The notes under the pieces: generated by a model
What the model was told of the DNA's origin: nothing
What the model saw: the letters and a program-made list of their open reading frames with translations, nothing else
Database searches by the model: none
Translations under genes and position numbers: made by a program
Assembly: GCF_009766005.1 (NCBI RefSeq)
Contig: NZ_LMUK01000021.1
Span: forward strand, 64,003-105,355
DNA: 41,353 bases
Source of the DNA: Bradyrhizobium sp. S69
GTDB taxonomy: Bacteria; Pseudomonadota; Alphaproteobacteria; Rhizobiales; Xanthobacteraceae
Direction: 5' to 3'
Shown: positions 34,450 to 41,353 of the stretch, piece by piece
Numbering within the stretch: the stretch's first letter is position 1
Layout of the letters: every line of letters starts with the position of its first letter

Positions 34450-35349
34450 TCAGGGCTTGTTCTGCGCCGATGCGCCGAGCCATTGCCGGAAGGCCGCCAG
34501 CTTTGGCGGATCGGCGCGCGCCTCGGGTGAGACCAGATAGAAGCCTGCGTCCGTCGGCAGCGTGATTTTGAAGGGAACCACGAGGCGACCCTTGGCGATG
34601 TCGGCTTCAACGTAGGAGGTCCGGCCCATCGCAACCCCGATGCCGTCGATCGCGGCCTGCACCGTCATCAGGATCAAGTCGAAGGTCAGCCCGGGTTGCT
34701 CGGAGATGTTGATCGGCAGCCCGGCGGCGGTGAGCCACAACCGCCAGTCGTCGTCATAGCTGCCGCTCGAGTGCAGCAGTGTGTAGTGGGCCAGATCTTC
34801 CGGGCACTTTAGCGGCCGGTTGCCGCCGAGCAGCGCCGGGCTGCACACCGGAAACAGTTCATCGGCGGTTAGCCAGTCGGCGCGCAGCCCGGGCCAGCGC
34901 CCGCGGCCATAGCGGATCGCGGCATCGACGTCGCCGCCCTTGAAATCGACCAGGGCGCTTGAGGTGGTGATGCGGACATCGATCCCGGGATGGGCTTCCT
35001 GAAAGGCGGAAAGCCGTGGCAGCAGCCATTTCGCCGCCATCGAGGCCAGCGTCGAGATCGTCAGCACATGGTCGTTGTCCTTGCGCAGCAAGCGGTCGGT
35101 CGCGAGCCGCAAATCGTTGAACGCGGCACGAACACCCGGCAGGTAATCCCTGGCTTCCGGCGTCAGCACCAGCGAACGGTTCTGCCGGACGAACAACCGG
35201 ATCCCCAGTTCCTGCTCGAGCCGCCGGATCTGGTGGCTGATCGCGGTTTGCGTGACATTGAGCTCGGTCGCCGCGTTGGTAAAGCTGAGGTGCCGGGCGG
35301 CCGCTTCAAAGGCCCGCAATCCATTGAGCGAGGGCAGCCTGGCGGTCAT
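34450..35349 (-). CDS. LysR-family regulator, GcvA/TcuR-like
   Basis: A 299-aa regulator. The N-terminal helix-turn-helix LRAFEAAARHLSFTNAATELNVTQTAISHQIRRLEQELG (~residues 10-45) matches the GcvA-type subgroup, followed by a periplasmic-binding-like sensor domain. I chose the ATG at 35349; the longer in-frame ATG at 35367 adds six residues not typical of the family. Position at the head of the transporter-tcu genes makes it the probable TcuR counterpart, sensing a tricarboxylate. The ACAAA-N6-TTTGT dyad at 35393-35408 lies 44 bp upstream and could be its autoregulatory site. Confidence 0.88.
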   Translation of the reverse strand: MTARLPSLNGLRAFEAAARHLSFTNAATELNVTQTAISHQIRRLEQELGIRLFVRQNRSLVLTPEARDYLPGVRAAFNDLRLATDRLLRKDNDHVLTISTLASMAAKWLLPRLSAFQEAHPGIDVRITTSSALVDFKGGDVDAAIRYGRGRWPGLRADWLTADELFPVCSPALLGGNRPLKCPEDLAHYTLLHSSGSYDDDWRLWLTAAGLPINISEQPGLTFDLILMTVQAAIDGIGVAMGRTSYVEADIAKGRLVVPFKITLPTDAGFYLVSPEARADPPKLAAFRQWLGASAQNKP

Positions 35350-35392
35350 CTCAGGGCCGGTCCACACATGAATTTATCTCATCTGAAGTGGA

Positions 35393-35408
35393 ACAAAGTG
35401 TCGTTTGT
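35393..35408. promoter_or_regulatory. Dyad in the LysR/DUF1127 divergent gap
   Basis: ACAAA-GTGTCG-TTTGT is a perfect 5-6-5 inverted repeat between two divergent starts. It is of LysR-operator geometry but short, so chance is not excluded. Confidence 0.35.
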
Positions 35409-35464
35409 GGAAGGCCCCAATCGGGCACACATTCGCGGCAACAGCTTAGATTCAGGAGATAAAA

Positions 35465-35668
35465 ATGTCCATTTATTCGCATCAACCGATGATAAATCAT
35501 CATGGTTCTGGGTTTTGGAGCCAGGTCGAGGAAACCATCCACGTCTGGGGCGAGCGGCTGCGCCAGCGCCGGGAATTGGCTCAGTGGACCGACCGCGACC
35601 TGCATGATGTCGGGGTTTCGCGCAGCGACGTCATTCACGAGACTGAAAAGCCGTTTTGGCGGGCATGA
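35465..35668 (+). CDS. DUF1127 small protein
   Basis: A 67-aa protein. The C-terminal ERLRQRRELAQWTDRDLHDVGVSRSDVIHETEKPFW is a typical DUF1127 (YjiS-like) Arg-rich motif with the L..L.D..L.DIG core. Members in alphaproteobacteria include small regulators of phosphate and carbon metabolism that bind RNA; no specific target is visible here. AGGAG sits six bases upstream of the ATG, and a strong terminator follows directly. Confidence 0.88.
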   Translation: MSIYSHQPMINHHGSGFWSQVEETIHVWGERLRQRRELAQWTDRDLHDVGVSRSDVIHETEKPFWRA

Positions 35669-35678
35669 AATGCAGCCT

Positions 35679-35720
35679 GGCCGGCGTCGCCTCTCAGGAG
35701 GGACGCCGGCCAATTCTTTT
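35679..35720 (+). terminator. Rho-independent terminator after the DUF1127 gene
   Basis: GGCCGGCGTC (35679-35688) with GACGCCGGCC (35702-35711) forms a perfect 10-bp stem, followed by AATTCTTTT. It ends the DUF1127 transcript 11 bases after its stop. Confidence 0.88.
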
Positions 35721-35774
35721 CAGGGTTCCGATTCTTTCGAGGCTGCGATTCTTTCGAGGCTGAAGGGACGTGTC

Positions 35775-36395
35775 ATGACTGCTCTGCGGCTCGATGATTT
35801 AAAGCAATATTCGGACGTTCTGCGTGCGCGCGACGGAAGGGTAGTCACGGTGCGTTTCGTCGAGCCGCGCGACGCCGAGGAACTGCAAAATTATTTCCGC
35901 TCGCTCTCAAGCCGCTCCCGCTACAACCGTTTTCTCGGCGCGATGAGCGAATTGCCGCACAACGTGCTCGATCATTTCATCCATGTCGGCGAGCGCGATG
36001 AATTCAGCGTCGTCGCAACGATCAAGGTCGATGGATTTGAAACATTGGTCGGTGAGGCCCGCTACGCGTTTCATGCCGAACCCGAAAGCCTGGAGTTCGG
36101 CCTGTCGATCGACGACCGCTGGCAGGGCCAGGGCATCGGTGCGGCACTGCTGCGGAATCTGGAATGCCGTGCTGCGGCGTTCGGCGCCGAGCGGCTGTTC
36201 GGCGATACCTTGCGCTCCAACGACGCGATGCAGGGGCTGGCCCGCAAGTCGGGCTACGCCTTTGTAACAAACCCCGACGACTGGAAGCTGGTGCGTTTTG
36301 AAAAGCGCATCAACATTGCGGCGCGGGACATCCCTTGCGCCAGCTGGCGGATCGCAGCGGCGAACGCTGCTCTGAGCGCTGTCGCGGCGCACTGA
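35775..36395 (+). CDS. GNAT-family N-acetyltransferase
   Basis: A 206-aa acetyltransferase. The N-terminal strand-turn VTVRFVEPRDAEELQNYFRSLSSRSRYNRF (~residues 24-53) and the acetyl-CoA loop DDRWQGQGIGAALLRNLECRAAAFG (Q/RxxGxG/A, ~113-137) place it in the Gcn5 fold, with the terminal motif DTLRSNDAMQGLARKSGYAF. The start at 35775 follows AAGGGA by six bases; the longer in-frame stretch to 35502 overlaps the DUF1127 gene and its terminator and is rejected. The acceptor substrate is unknown. Confidence 0.88.
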   Translation: MTALRLDDLKQYSDVLRARDGRVVTVRFVEPRDAEELQNYFRSLSSRSRYNRFLGAMSELPHNVLDHFIHVGERDEFSVVATIKVDGFETLVGEARYAFHAEPESLEFGLSIDDRWQGQGIGAALLRNLECRAAAFGAERLFGDTLRSNDAMQGLARKSGYAFVTNPDDWKLVRFEKRINIAARDIPCASWRIAAANAALSAVAAH

Positions 36396-36420
36396 GGCCC
36401 TGAGCGTTTGGCCTCAGTGC
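36389..36420. terminator. Hairpin between convergent GNAT and crotonase genes
   Basis: GCACTGAGGCC (36389-36399) pairs fully with GGCCTCAGTGC (36410-36420) across a ten-base loop. It includes the GNAT stop codon. No T-run follows on either side, so it is probably a bidirectional but weak end. Confidence 0.55.
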
Positions 36421-36430
36421 CGCCATCGCG

Positions 36431-37261
36431 CTACCTCCCGGTGAATACCGGCCTGCGCTTGTCGATAAAGGCCTGCACCGCCTCACGGTGATCGGCGGTC
36501 GTGGTGAGGCGAACCAGGCGTTCAGCCTCGTGATCCCTCGCGGTCGAAAAATCGAACAGCAGCGCTTCGTCGAGATTGTCCTTCATGTAGCGCAGCGCGA
36601 GCGTCGGGCCTTCGGCCATCGACTTTGCCAGCGCAAAGGCCTCTGCCTGAAGCTTGTCGTCCGGCACCACGCGGTTGACGAGGCCGATGGCCTCGCATCT
36701 CGCCGCGTCGACCTTGTCGGCGGTGAACATCAATTCGCGCGCCCGCGAGGTCCCGACCAGCCGCGTCAACAGCCATGCGATGCCGTAGTCGCCGCTGAGG
36801 CCGACCCGCAGATAGCCGGTGGAAATGAAGGCCGATTGCGCCGCGATGCGGATATCGCAGGCCATCGCCAGTGCCAGGCCCGCGCCGACCGCGGCGCCCG
36901 GAAGTGCTGCAATGGTCGGCTTGCGCACCGAAATCAGCGCGCCAGTCAAAAGGCGCTGCCGCTCCTGCAAATCGGCGACCTTCTCGTCATAGGACATTTC
37001 CAGTTTCTTCTTGTCGCGATGGGCGCCCATGCCCTTGACGTTGCCACCCGCGCAGAACGCGCTGCCGGCCCCGGTCAACAGCAGCACGCCGACGTCAGGG
37101 TTTTCACCGCAGGCCTTGATCATGCCGCGCAAGGCCGGCGTGAGATTGTCCGACATCGCGTTGCGGACTTCCGGCCGGTTCAGCGTGATGACGGCGACGC
37201 GGTCGCGGATCACGCACAGCAGTTCATCGGTGCCGGTGTCGATCTTGGTTTCGGTGGTCAT
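36431..37261 (-). CDS. Crotonase-fold enoyl-CoA hydratase/isomerase family protein
   Basis: A 276-aa crotonase. The oxyanion-hole motifs AFCAGGNVKG (~residues 69-77) and PGAAVGAGLALAMACDI (~121-137) are clear. The two glutamates of classical enoyl-CoA hydratase are not seen: Ala130 occupies the first position, and the second region reads RVGLSGDYG with Asp158. That Asp resembles the single acidic residue used by isomerase- or dehalogenase-type members, so plain hydratase activity is doubtful. It lies upstream of an SDR gene on the same strand, separated by a palindromic repeat. Confidence 0.88.
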   Translation of the reverse strand: MTTETKIDTGTDELLCVIRDRVAVITLNRPEVRNAMSDNLTPALRGMIKACGENPDVGVLLLTGAGSAFCAGGNVKGMGAHRDKKKLEMSYDEKVADLQERQRLLTGALISVRKPTIAALPGAAVGAGLALAMACDIRIAAQSAFISTGYLRVGLSGDYGIAWLLTRLVGTSRARELMFTADKVDAARCEAIGLVNRVVPDDKLQAEAFALAKSMAEGPTLALRYMKDNLDEALLFDFSTARDHEAERLVRLTTTADHREAVQAFIDKRRPVFTGR

Positions 37262-37289
37262 TGTTTGTCTCCCCCAAATGTATTTGTTT

Positions 37290-37370
37290 CGTCATTGCGA
37301 GCGCAGCGAAGCAATCCAGGGCCGCAAGGAAGGGCTGGATTGCTTCGTCGCTTCGCTCCTCGCAATGACG
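37290..37370. repeat. CGTCATTGCGAGCG palindromic repeat
   Basis: CGTCATTGCGAGCGCAGCGA begins it and GCTTCGCTCCTCGCAATGACG-type sequence ends it, with GCAATCCAG/CTGGATTGC inside. This is a large imperfect hairpin of a family frequent in Bradyrhizobium, as I recall. It separates the SDR from the crotonase gene. Confidence 0.8.
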
Positions 37371-37401
37371 GCTGATGGATGGGCTGTAAGGGCTTTGCCC
37401 C

Positions 37402-38103
37402 TTAAAACTTCTCCACCCACGGCCGTACCTCCAGTTCCCAGGTCCAGGCGCTGCGCGGCTGTTGCAGCACGTTCCAGTAGCTCAACGCAATCGCGTCGGG
37501 ATCGAGCATCGAGTCCGGTCTGTCGGCGGGCTCGGTCCGAACCGCGCTGCGAATCCCGCCGTCGATGACGAAATGCGCGACGTGAATGCCCTGCGGCGAC
37601 AACTCGCGCGCCATGCTCTGCGCCATGCCGCGCAGCGCGAACTTGCCCATCGCGAACGCGGCCGATTGCGGATAGCCCTTGACGCTGGCCGACGCGCCGG
37701 TGAGCAGGATGGCGCCGTGTTTGTTGGGCAACATCCGCTTTACCGCCTGATGCGCCACCAGGAAGCCGCCGAAGGCCGATACGGCAATGGCGTCAGCGAC
37801 CTCCGCCGGGACGAGATCGGCGAATGCGCCGCGTGCCCGCCCGCTGGCGTTATAGACCACCACGTCCGGCGCTCCGATCTCGCGCTCGACCAGGCCGAAC
37901 AGCCGCTCGACCTCGTCGGCGTTGGTGGCGTTGCAGGCAAAGGCGCGGGCACCGGTCTCGGTGCAGAGCGCGCCGAGCTTCTCGATCTGGCGCGCGGCCA
38001 GTGCGACCTTGATGCCTTGGCGGGCCAACAGCCGCGCCAGCGAGGCGCTAAGGCCCTCGCCGGCGCCGACGATGAGGGCGGTCTTGTATTTGGGTATTTC
38101 CAT
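37402..38103 (-). CDS. Short-chain dehydrogenase/reductase-like protein lacking the catalytic Tyr
   Basis: A 233-aa Rossmann protein of SDR length. The cofactor motif is IVGAGEGLSASL (~residues 11-22, third Gly replaced by Ser) with the usual VVVYNASG (~81-88). The expected YxxxK is Phe150-xxx-Lys154 (SAAFAMGKFAL). Lys is kept and Tyr is not, so it is either a subfamily with altered chemistry or a non-catalytic relative. VVIDGGI-like sequence near 185 (VAHFVIDGGI) is conserved in similar proteins as I recall. It is divergent from the acyl-CoA dehydrogenase gene. Confidence 0.85.
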   Translation of the reverse strand: MEIPKYKTALIVGAGEGLSASLARLLARQGIKVALAARQIEKLGALCTETGARAFACNATNADEVERLFGLVEREIGAPDVVVYNASGRARGAFADLVPAEVADAIAVSAFGGFLVAHQAVKRMLPNKHGAILLTGASASVKGYPQSAAFAMGKFALRGMAQSMARELSPQGIHVAHFVIDGGIRSAVRTEPADRPDSMLDPDAIALSYWNVLQQPRSAWTWELEVRPWVEKF

Positions 38104-38219
38104 GCGCGTCTTCCTCGATTGGGTGACGAAAATAGCAGTCGTGCCCTGCGTGGGCAGGGCGACACCCCGGCACCCGATATGCGATAGTCAGGCAACGAGG
38201 AAACGAACAAGAGCTAATC

Positions 38220-40001
38220 ATGCAGCCACTCAAGCACAACCGCGCCACCGAACCTGTCAATAAGTCGGGATTGCTCGCGCCTGACACCACGGGGATGAAC
38301 TTCTATCGCGCCGATCCAGCGCTGACGGATCTGCTTCGCCTGCATCTGCCGGATGCGCTGTTTCGCCATATCGAGCCGCATCTCGATCGCCTCGGTGGCC
38401 TTGCCGGCGGCCATCTCGACGAATGCGCGCGATTGGCTGACCGTCACCCGCCGGTGCTGCATCAGCGCGACCGTTTTGGCGGCGATTCCCAGACCATCGA
38501 ATATCACCCGGCCTATCGCGAGTTGGAGAAGGCCGCGTTCGGCGAATTCGGCATTCACGCGATGTCGGTGCGCAAGGGCATCCTGGGCTGGCCGGATAAA
38601 TATCCTGTCGTCGCAAAGCACGCCTTTACGTTTTTGTTCAACCAGGCCGAGTTCGGCCTGGGTTGTCCGATCAACGTCACCGATGGGTGCGCCAAGCTGC
38701 TCAACAATTTCGGTAGCGAGGAATTGAAGGCCCGTTATCTCGACGGCCTGACCCAGACCGACATGAACAGGCTGACCCAGGGTGGCCAGTTCATGACCGA
38801 GAAAGAGGGCGGCTCCGACGTCGGCACGCTGACGTCGACCGCGGTGCAGGATGGCGATTACTGGCGGCTCACCGGCGAGAAGTGGTTTTGTTCCAATGCC
38901 GACGCCGAAGTGGTGATGCTGCTGGCGCGGCCGGAGGGCGCGGGGCCGGGCACGCGTGGCGTCGGCCTGTTCCTGATGCCGCGGCGGCTCGAGGACGGTT
39001 CGCAAAACCATTACCGGATCGTTCGTCTGAAAGACAAATTGGGCACCCGCTCGATGGCCTCGGGCGAGATCAAGCTGGAGGGCGCGATCGCGTACGCGGT
39101 CGGCAAGCTCGATCGCGGCTTCGTGCAGATGGCCGAGATGGTCAATTCATCGCGGCTTTCCAACGGCGTCAAATCCACCGCGCTGATGCGCCGGGCGCAT
39201 CACGACGCGATGACGGTGGCGAAAAATCGTGTGGTGTTCGGCCAGCGCATCATCGATCTGCCGCTGGCGCGGCGCCAATTGATGAAGATCATGCTTGCCA
39301 CCGAACAGGCGCTGTCGATGAGTTTCATGACCGCCGACGCGCTCGACCGTGCCGAGGCCGGCAGCCAGGATGCCGCGGCGTTGTTGCGCATCCTGACGCC
39401 GACATTGAAATTCCGCGCCACCCGCGATGCGCGCAAGGTTTGCGGCGATGCCTTGGAGATGCGCGGCGGCATCGGCTATATCGAGGAATTCGCCACCGCG
39501 CGGCTGTTGCGCGATGCCCATCTCGGCTCGATCTGGGAAGGCACCGGCAATATCGTGGCGATCGATACGCTGCAACGCGCGGTCGGCCGGCACGGCGCGG
39601 ATGCAGCACTCGCTGCGGACCTGCATGCCCGCCTCGACGACAGCGCCAATGTGCCGCAGGCCTGGCGCGACCGGCTGCGTGGTCTGTCCGACCGCGCCAT
39701 CGGCTTTGCCCGCGAGGTCGCAAGCCGCGCCGACAATGAGGCCGAGGCGCGGCGCGCCACCAGCCTGCTGTATCATGTCGCCAGTGCCGTGCAGCTTGCC
39801 TGGGAGGGCGGACGTATTCACCAAATGCGCGGCGACGCCAAGCGGCTGTTGTTGTCGCGCATGGTGGTCGATCATCGCGTGGCGACAGGCGATCCATTCC
39901 GGCTCACGGAAAATAATACCCAGCGCGCGATCACGGCCCATCTGCTTGGCGATCGCGACGTCGGCATGGCCGAGGTTGGCGAATTGCTTTCGACGGCGTA
40001 G
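38220..40001 (+). CDS. Acyl-CoA dehydrogenase, AidB-like subfamily
   Basis: A 593-aa FAD enzyme, longer than typical (~380 aa) acyl-CoA dehydrogenases and matching the AidB-like group. The substrate-loop motif GGQFMTEKEGGSDVG (~190-205) and WRLTGEKWFCSN are present, and the C-terminal RDAHLGSIWEGTGNIV holds the candidate catalytic Glu440. An extra C-terminal helical domain (~460-590) is characteristic. It would dehydrogenate an acyl-CoA of unknown chain; AidB itself has no clear metabolic role. The 44-bp gap to the alcohol dehydrogenase suggests co-transcription. Confidence 0.9.
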   Translation: MQPLKHNRATEPVNKSGLLAPDTTGMNFYRADPALTDLLRLHLPDALFRHIEPHLDRLGGLAGGHLDECARLADRHPPVLHQRDRFGGDSQTIEYHPAYRELEKAAFGEFGIHAMSVRKGILGWPDKYPVVAKHAFTFLFNQAEFGLGCPINVTDGCAKLLNNFGSEELKARYLDGLTQTDMNRLTQGGQFMTEKEGGSDVGTLTSTAVQDGDYWRLTGEKWFCSNADAEVVMLLARPEGAGPGTRGVGLFLMPRRLEDGSQNHYRIVRLKDKLGTRSMASGEIKLEGAIAYAVGKLDRGFVQMAEMVNSSRLSNGVKSTALMRRAHHDAMTVAKNRVVFGQRIIDLPLARRQLMKIMLATEQALSMSFMTADALDRAEAGSQDAAALLRILTPTLKFRATRDARKVCGDALEMRGGIGYIEEFATARLLRDAHLGSIWEGTGNIVAIDTLQRAVGRHGADAALAADLHARLDDSANVPQAWRDRLRGLSDRAIGFAREVASRADNEAEARRATSLLYHVASAVQLAWEGGRIHQMRGDAKRLLLSRMVVDHRVATGDPFRLTENNTQRAITAHLLGDRDVGMAEVGELLSTA

Positions 40002-40045
40002 GCTGCGGCCCACGCAAAAAAAAGCAGACATTTAGGGAGACCCCG

Positions 40046-41134
40046 ATGAAGGCCGCCGTCCTGCATGAAGTCAACAAGCCGCTGGTGATCGAGGATGTCA
40101 GCGTGCCGAATCCCGGTCCGCGCGAAGTCCTGATCCGCACCCGCGTCGCCGGGCTCTGCCATTCTGATTTGCACTTCATGGAAGGGCTTTATCCGCATCC
40201 GCTGCCCGCGGTGCTCGGTCACGAATCCGCCGGCGTCGTCGAAAAGGTCGGCTCCGACGTGCACTATGTGAAGCCCGGCGATCACGTCGTGACGTGCCTG
40301 TCGGTGTTTTGCGGCACCTGCGACAACTGCACCACCGGCCGCACCGTACTGTGCACCGATACCACCGTGAAGATGCTGCCCGGCCAATCCAACCGGTTGT
40401 CGTGGGCGCGCTCCGAAAAACTCAACCAGTTTCTCAACCTGTCGTCGTTCGCCGAGCAGATGCTGGTGCACGAAAATGCGATCGTCAAAATCCGCAAGGA
40501 CATGCCGTTGGAACTGGCGGCCTTGATCGGTTGCGGCGTCATCACCGGCTACGGCGCGGTGGTGAACACGGCCGGCGTCAGGGCCGGTGAAACCGTGGCG
40601 GTGATCGGCTGCGGCGGCGTCGGCATGGCCGCGATCAATGGCGCCGAGATTGCGGGCGCGGCCCGCATCATCGCGATCGATACCAACCCGGCCAAGCTGC
40701 AACTCGCCACCAAATTAGGCGCGACCGACATCGTCGATCCCAGCAATGGCGACGTGGTGAAGCAGGTGCGCGATCTCACCAATGGCGGCGTGCATCATTC
40801 GTTCGAGGTGCTCGGCCGCAAGGAAACCGCGGAGCAGGCCTTCGCGATGCTGGCGGCCGGCGGCACCGCGACCATTGTCGGCATGATCCCGTTCGGTCAG
40901 AAGATCGAACTGCACGGCTTTGACTTCCTGCGCGAGCGCAGGATCCAGGGCTCGTCGATGGGATCGAACCATTTCCGCGTCGACATGCCCCGCCTGATCG
41001 AGTTCTACATGCGCGGCAAGCTGCATCTGGAGGACTGGATCTCGGCCAAATTGAAGCTGTCCGAGATCAACGAAGGTTTTGCCAACATGAAGGCCGGCAA
41101 GACCGTGCGCAGCGTGATCATGTTCGATGCGTGA
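40046..41134 (+). CDS. Zinc-dependent alcohol dehydrogenase, medium-chain (MDR) family
   Basis: A 362-aa NAD-linked alcohol dehydrogenase. The catalytic zinc site shows GLCHSDLHF (~residues 36-44) and LGHESAGVVEKVG (~59-71). The structural zinc has CGTCDNCTTGRTVLC (~91-105), all four Cys present. The Rossmann motif is VAVIGCGGVGMAAINGA (~185-201) with Asp after the second strand (IAIDTNPAK) favouring NAD. The start ATG follows AGGGAGA. It is closest to class III/aryl-alcohol-like members; the substrate is not deducible. It is followed by a palindromic repeat. Confidence 0.92.
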   Translation: MKAAVLHEVNKPLVIEDVSVPNPGPREVLIRTRVAGLCHSDLHFMEGLYPHPLPAVLGHESAGVVEKVGSDVHYVKPGDHVVTCLSVFCGTCDNCTTGRTVLCTDTTVKMLPGQSNRLSWARSEKLNQFLNLSSFAEQMLVHENAIVKIRKDMPLELAALIGCGVITGYGAVVNTAGVRAGETVAVIGCGGVGMAAINGAEIAGAARIIAIDTNPAKLQLATKLGATDIVDPSNGDVVKQVRDLTNGGVHHSFEVLGRKETAEQAFAMLAAGGTATIVGMIPFGQKIELHGFDFLRERRIQGSSMGSNHFRVDMPRLIEFYMRGKLHLEDWISAKLKLSEINEGFANMKAGKTVRSVIMFDA

Positions 41135-41172
41135 GGCTTGAACGGGCTGTCGGGGCGGACGAACAAAATCTG

Positions 41173-41216
41173 CGTCGTCCCGGCGAACGCCGGGACCCAT
41201 AACCCTGGCGTTGATG
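41173..41216. repeat. GTCGTCCCGGCGAACGCCGGGAC palindromic repeat
   Basis: CGTCCCGGCG-AA-CGCCGGGAC-type hairpin with the flank CCCTGGCGTTGATG. It is the inverse relative of 25292-25336 and lies downstream of the alcohol dehydrogenase. Confidence 0.8.
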
Positions 41217-41271
41217 TTTAGAGAACGCCTCCGCCACTTTGCTCAAATGAGAGGACGCGGCGTGATGGTGT

Positions 41272-41353
41272 GGACGGCCCCCTACGGCATCAGTTGTGCC
41301 AGAATGAGGTTGTTGAGATCTCAGACAAGGGAGCCGTCCGTGAGCCAGATTAT
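41272..41353 (+). mobile_element. Possible left end of an IS110/IS1111-type element, 3' partial
   Basis: GGACGGCCCCCT (41272-41283) and AGGGAGCCGTCC (41328-41339) are inverse copies with 11 of 12 positions matching. GTG at 41340 follows AAGGGAG and opens a frame VSQI that runs off the window; IS110-family transposases often begin MSQI or VSQI, as I recall. Only 14 bases of coding sequence are visible, so this is a weak call. Confidence 0.35.

Noticed and set aside
33007..34530. A 507-codon plus-strand frame opposite the 2HCT transporter
   Set aside because: The minus-strand frame has GGxG motifs and membrane helices; the opposite is highly charged and has no motif.
35502..35774. A longer N-terminus for the GNAT gene
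   Set aside because: It would overlap the DUF1127 gene and run through its strong terminator; the ATG at 35775 has a good ribosome site and fits the family.
38168..38184. Possible sigma-54 motif CGGCACCCGATATGCG upstream of the acyl-CoA dehydrogenase
   Set aside because: The GG/GC spacing is ten, but four other consensus positions differ and the neighbouring genes give no nitrogen context; chance is likely.
1..41353. CRISPR arrays, tRNA or rRNA genes
   Set aside because: No regularly spaced identical repeats with unique spacers and no tRNA or rRNA signature sequences were seen on either strand.

Overview
The window is GC-rich alphaproteobacterial chromosome, most likely Bradyrhizobium or a close relative. 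That call is an inference. It rests on the gene families present (DUF1236, DUF1127, CHASE2 cyclase, twin amidohydrolases plus Rieske protein) and on several intergenic palindromic repeat families that I recognise as typical of Bradyrhizobium. No tRNA, rRNA, CRISPR array or complete mobile element was seen.

Layout. (1) 2-7198: the 3' part of a giant, repeat-built surface or secreted protein, cut by the left edge. (2) 7345-9573: a CHASE2 adenylate/guanylate cyclase. (3) 9661-10700: a MerR regulator convergent with a SnoaL-like gene whose promoter has the long 19-bp spacer and central dyad of MerR-activated promoters. (4) 10720-19891: two divergent, paralogous peptide/nickel-type solute-binding proteins. 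The rightward one heads an ABC importer operon (two permeases, two ATPases) that also encodes a small DUF4089 (AtzG-like) protein and an amidase-signature hydrolase (AtzE/GatA-like). The 221-bp gap between the two binding-protein genes contains two back-to-back sigma-54-type promoter motifs, so the locus looks like a nitrogen-controlled uptake and hydrolysis system for an unknown amide. This is the most interesting system in the window. (5) 19892-21337: repeats, a small hypothetical gene, a GlsB/YeaQ membrane protein and a DUF1236 protein. (6) 21545-24597: a type I secretion ABC transporter and its HlyD-type adaptor, without an outer-membrane partner. The giant protein is a plausible but unproven substrate. 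(7) 24600-25347: no gene, but a strongly structured element and palindromic repeats. (8) 25348-28683: a PncC/CinA-C amidohydrolase, two paralogous metal-dependent amidohydrolases and a Rieske protein with a long inter-ligand loop. (9) 28859-35349, minus strand: tcuB, tcuA, an MFS tricarboxylate carrier, a 2-hydroxycarboxylate transporter and a LysR regulator, a tricarboxylate uptake and oxidation locus. The two transporter genes are each preceded by a copy of the same ~105-bp sequence. (10) 35465-41134: a DUF1127 peptide, a GNAT acetyltransferase and a lipid/CoA group (crotonase-family protein, an SDR lacking the usual Tyr, an AidB-like acyl-CoA dehydrogenase, a zinc alcohol dehydrogenase). 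(11) The last ~80 bases look like the left end of an IS110/IS1111-type element, cut by the window edge.

How the parts work together: region 4 imports and probably deamidates a nitrogen compound under RpoN control; regions 8 and 9 look like catabolism of ring or polycarboxylate compounds feeding the TCA cycle; region 10 is fatty-acyl or alcohol catabolism. Intergenic repeats sit at nearly every operon boundary, and several are positioned to act as terminators or mRNA stabilisers.
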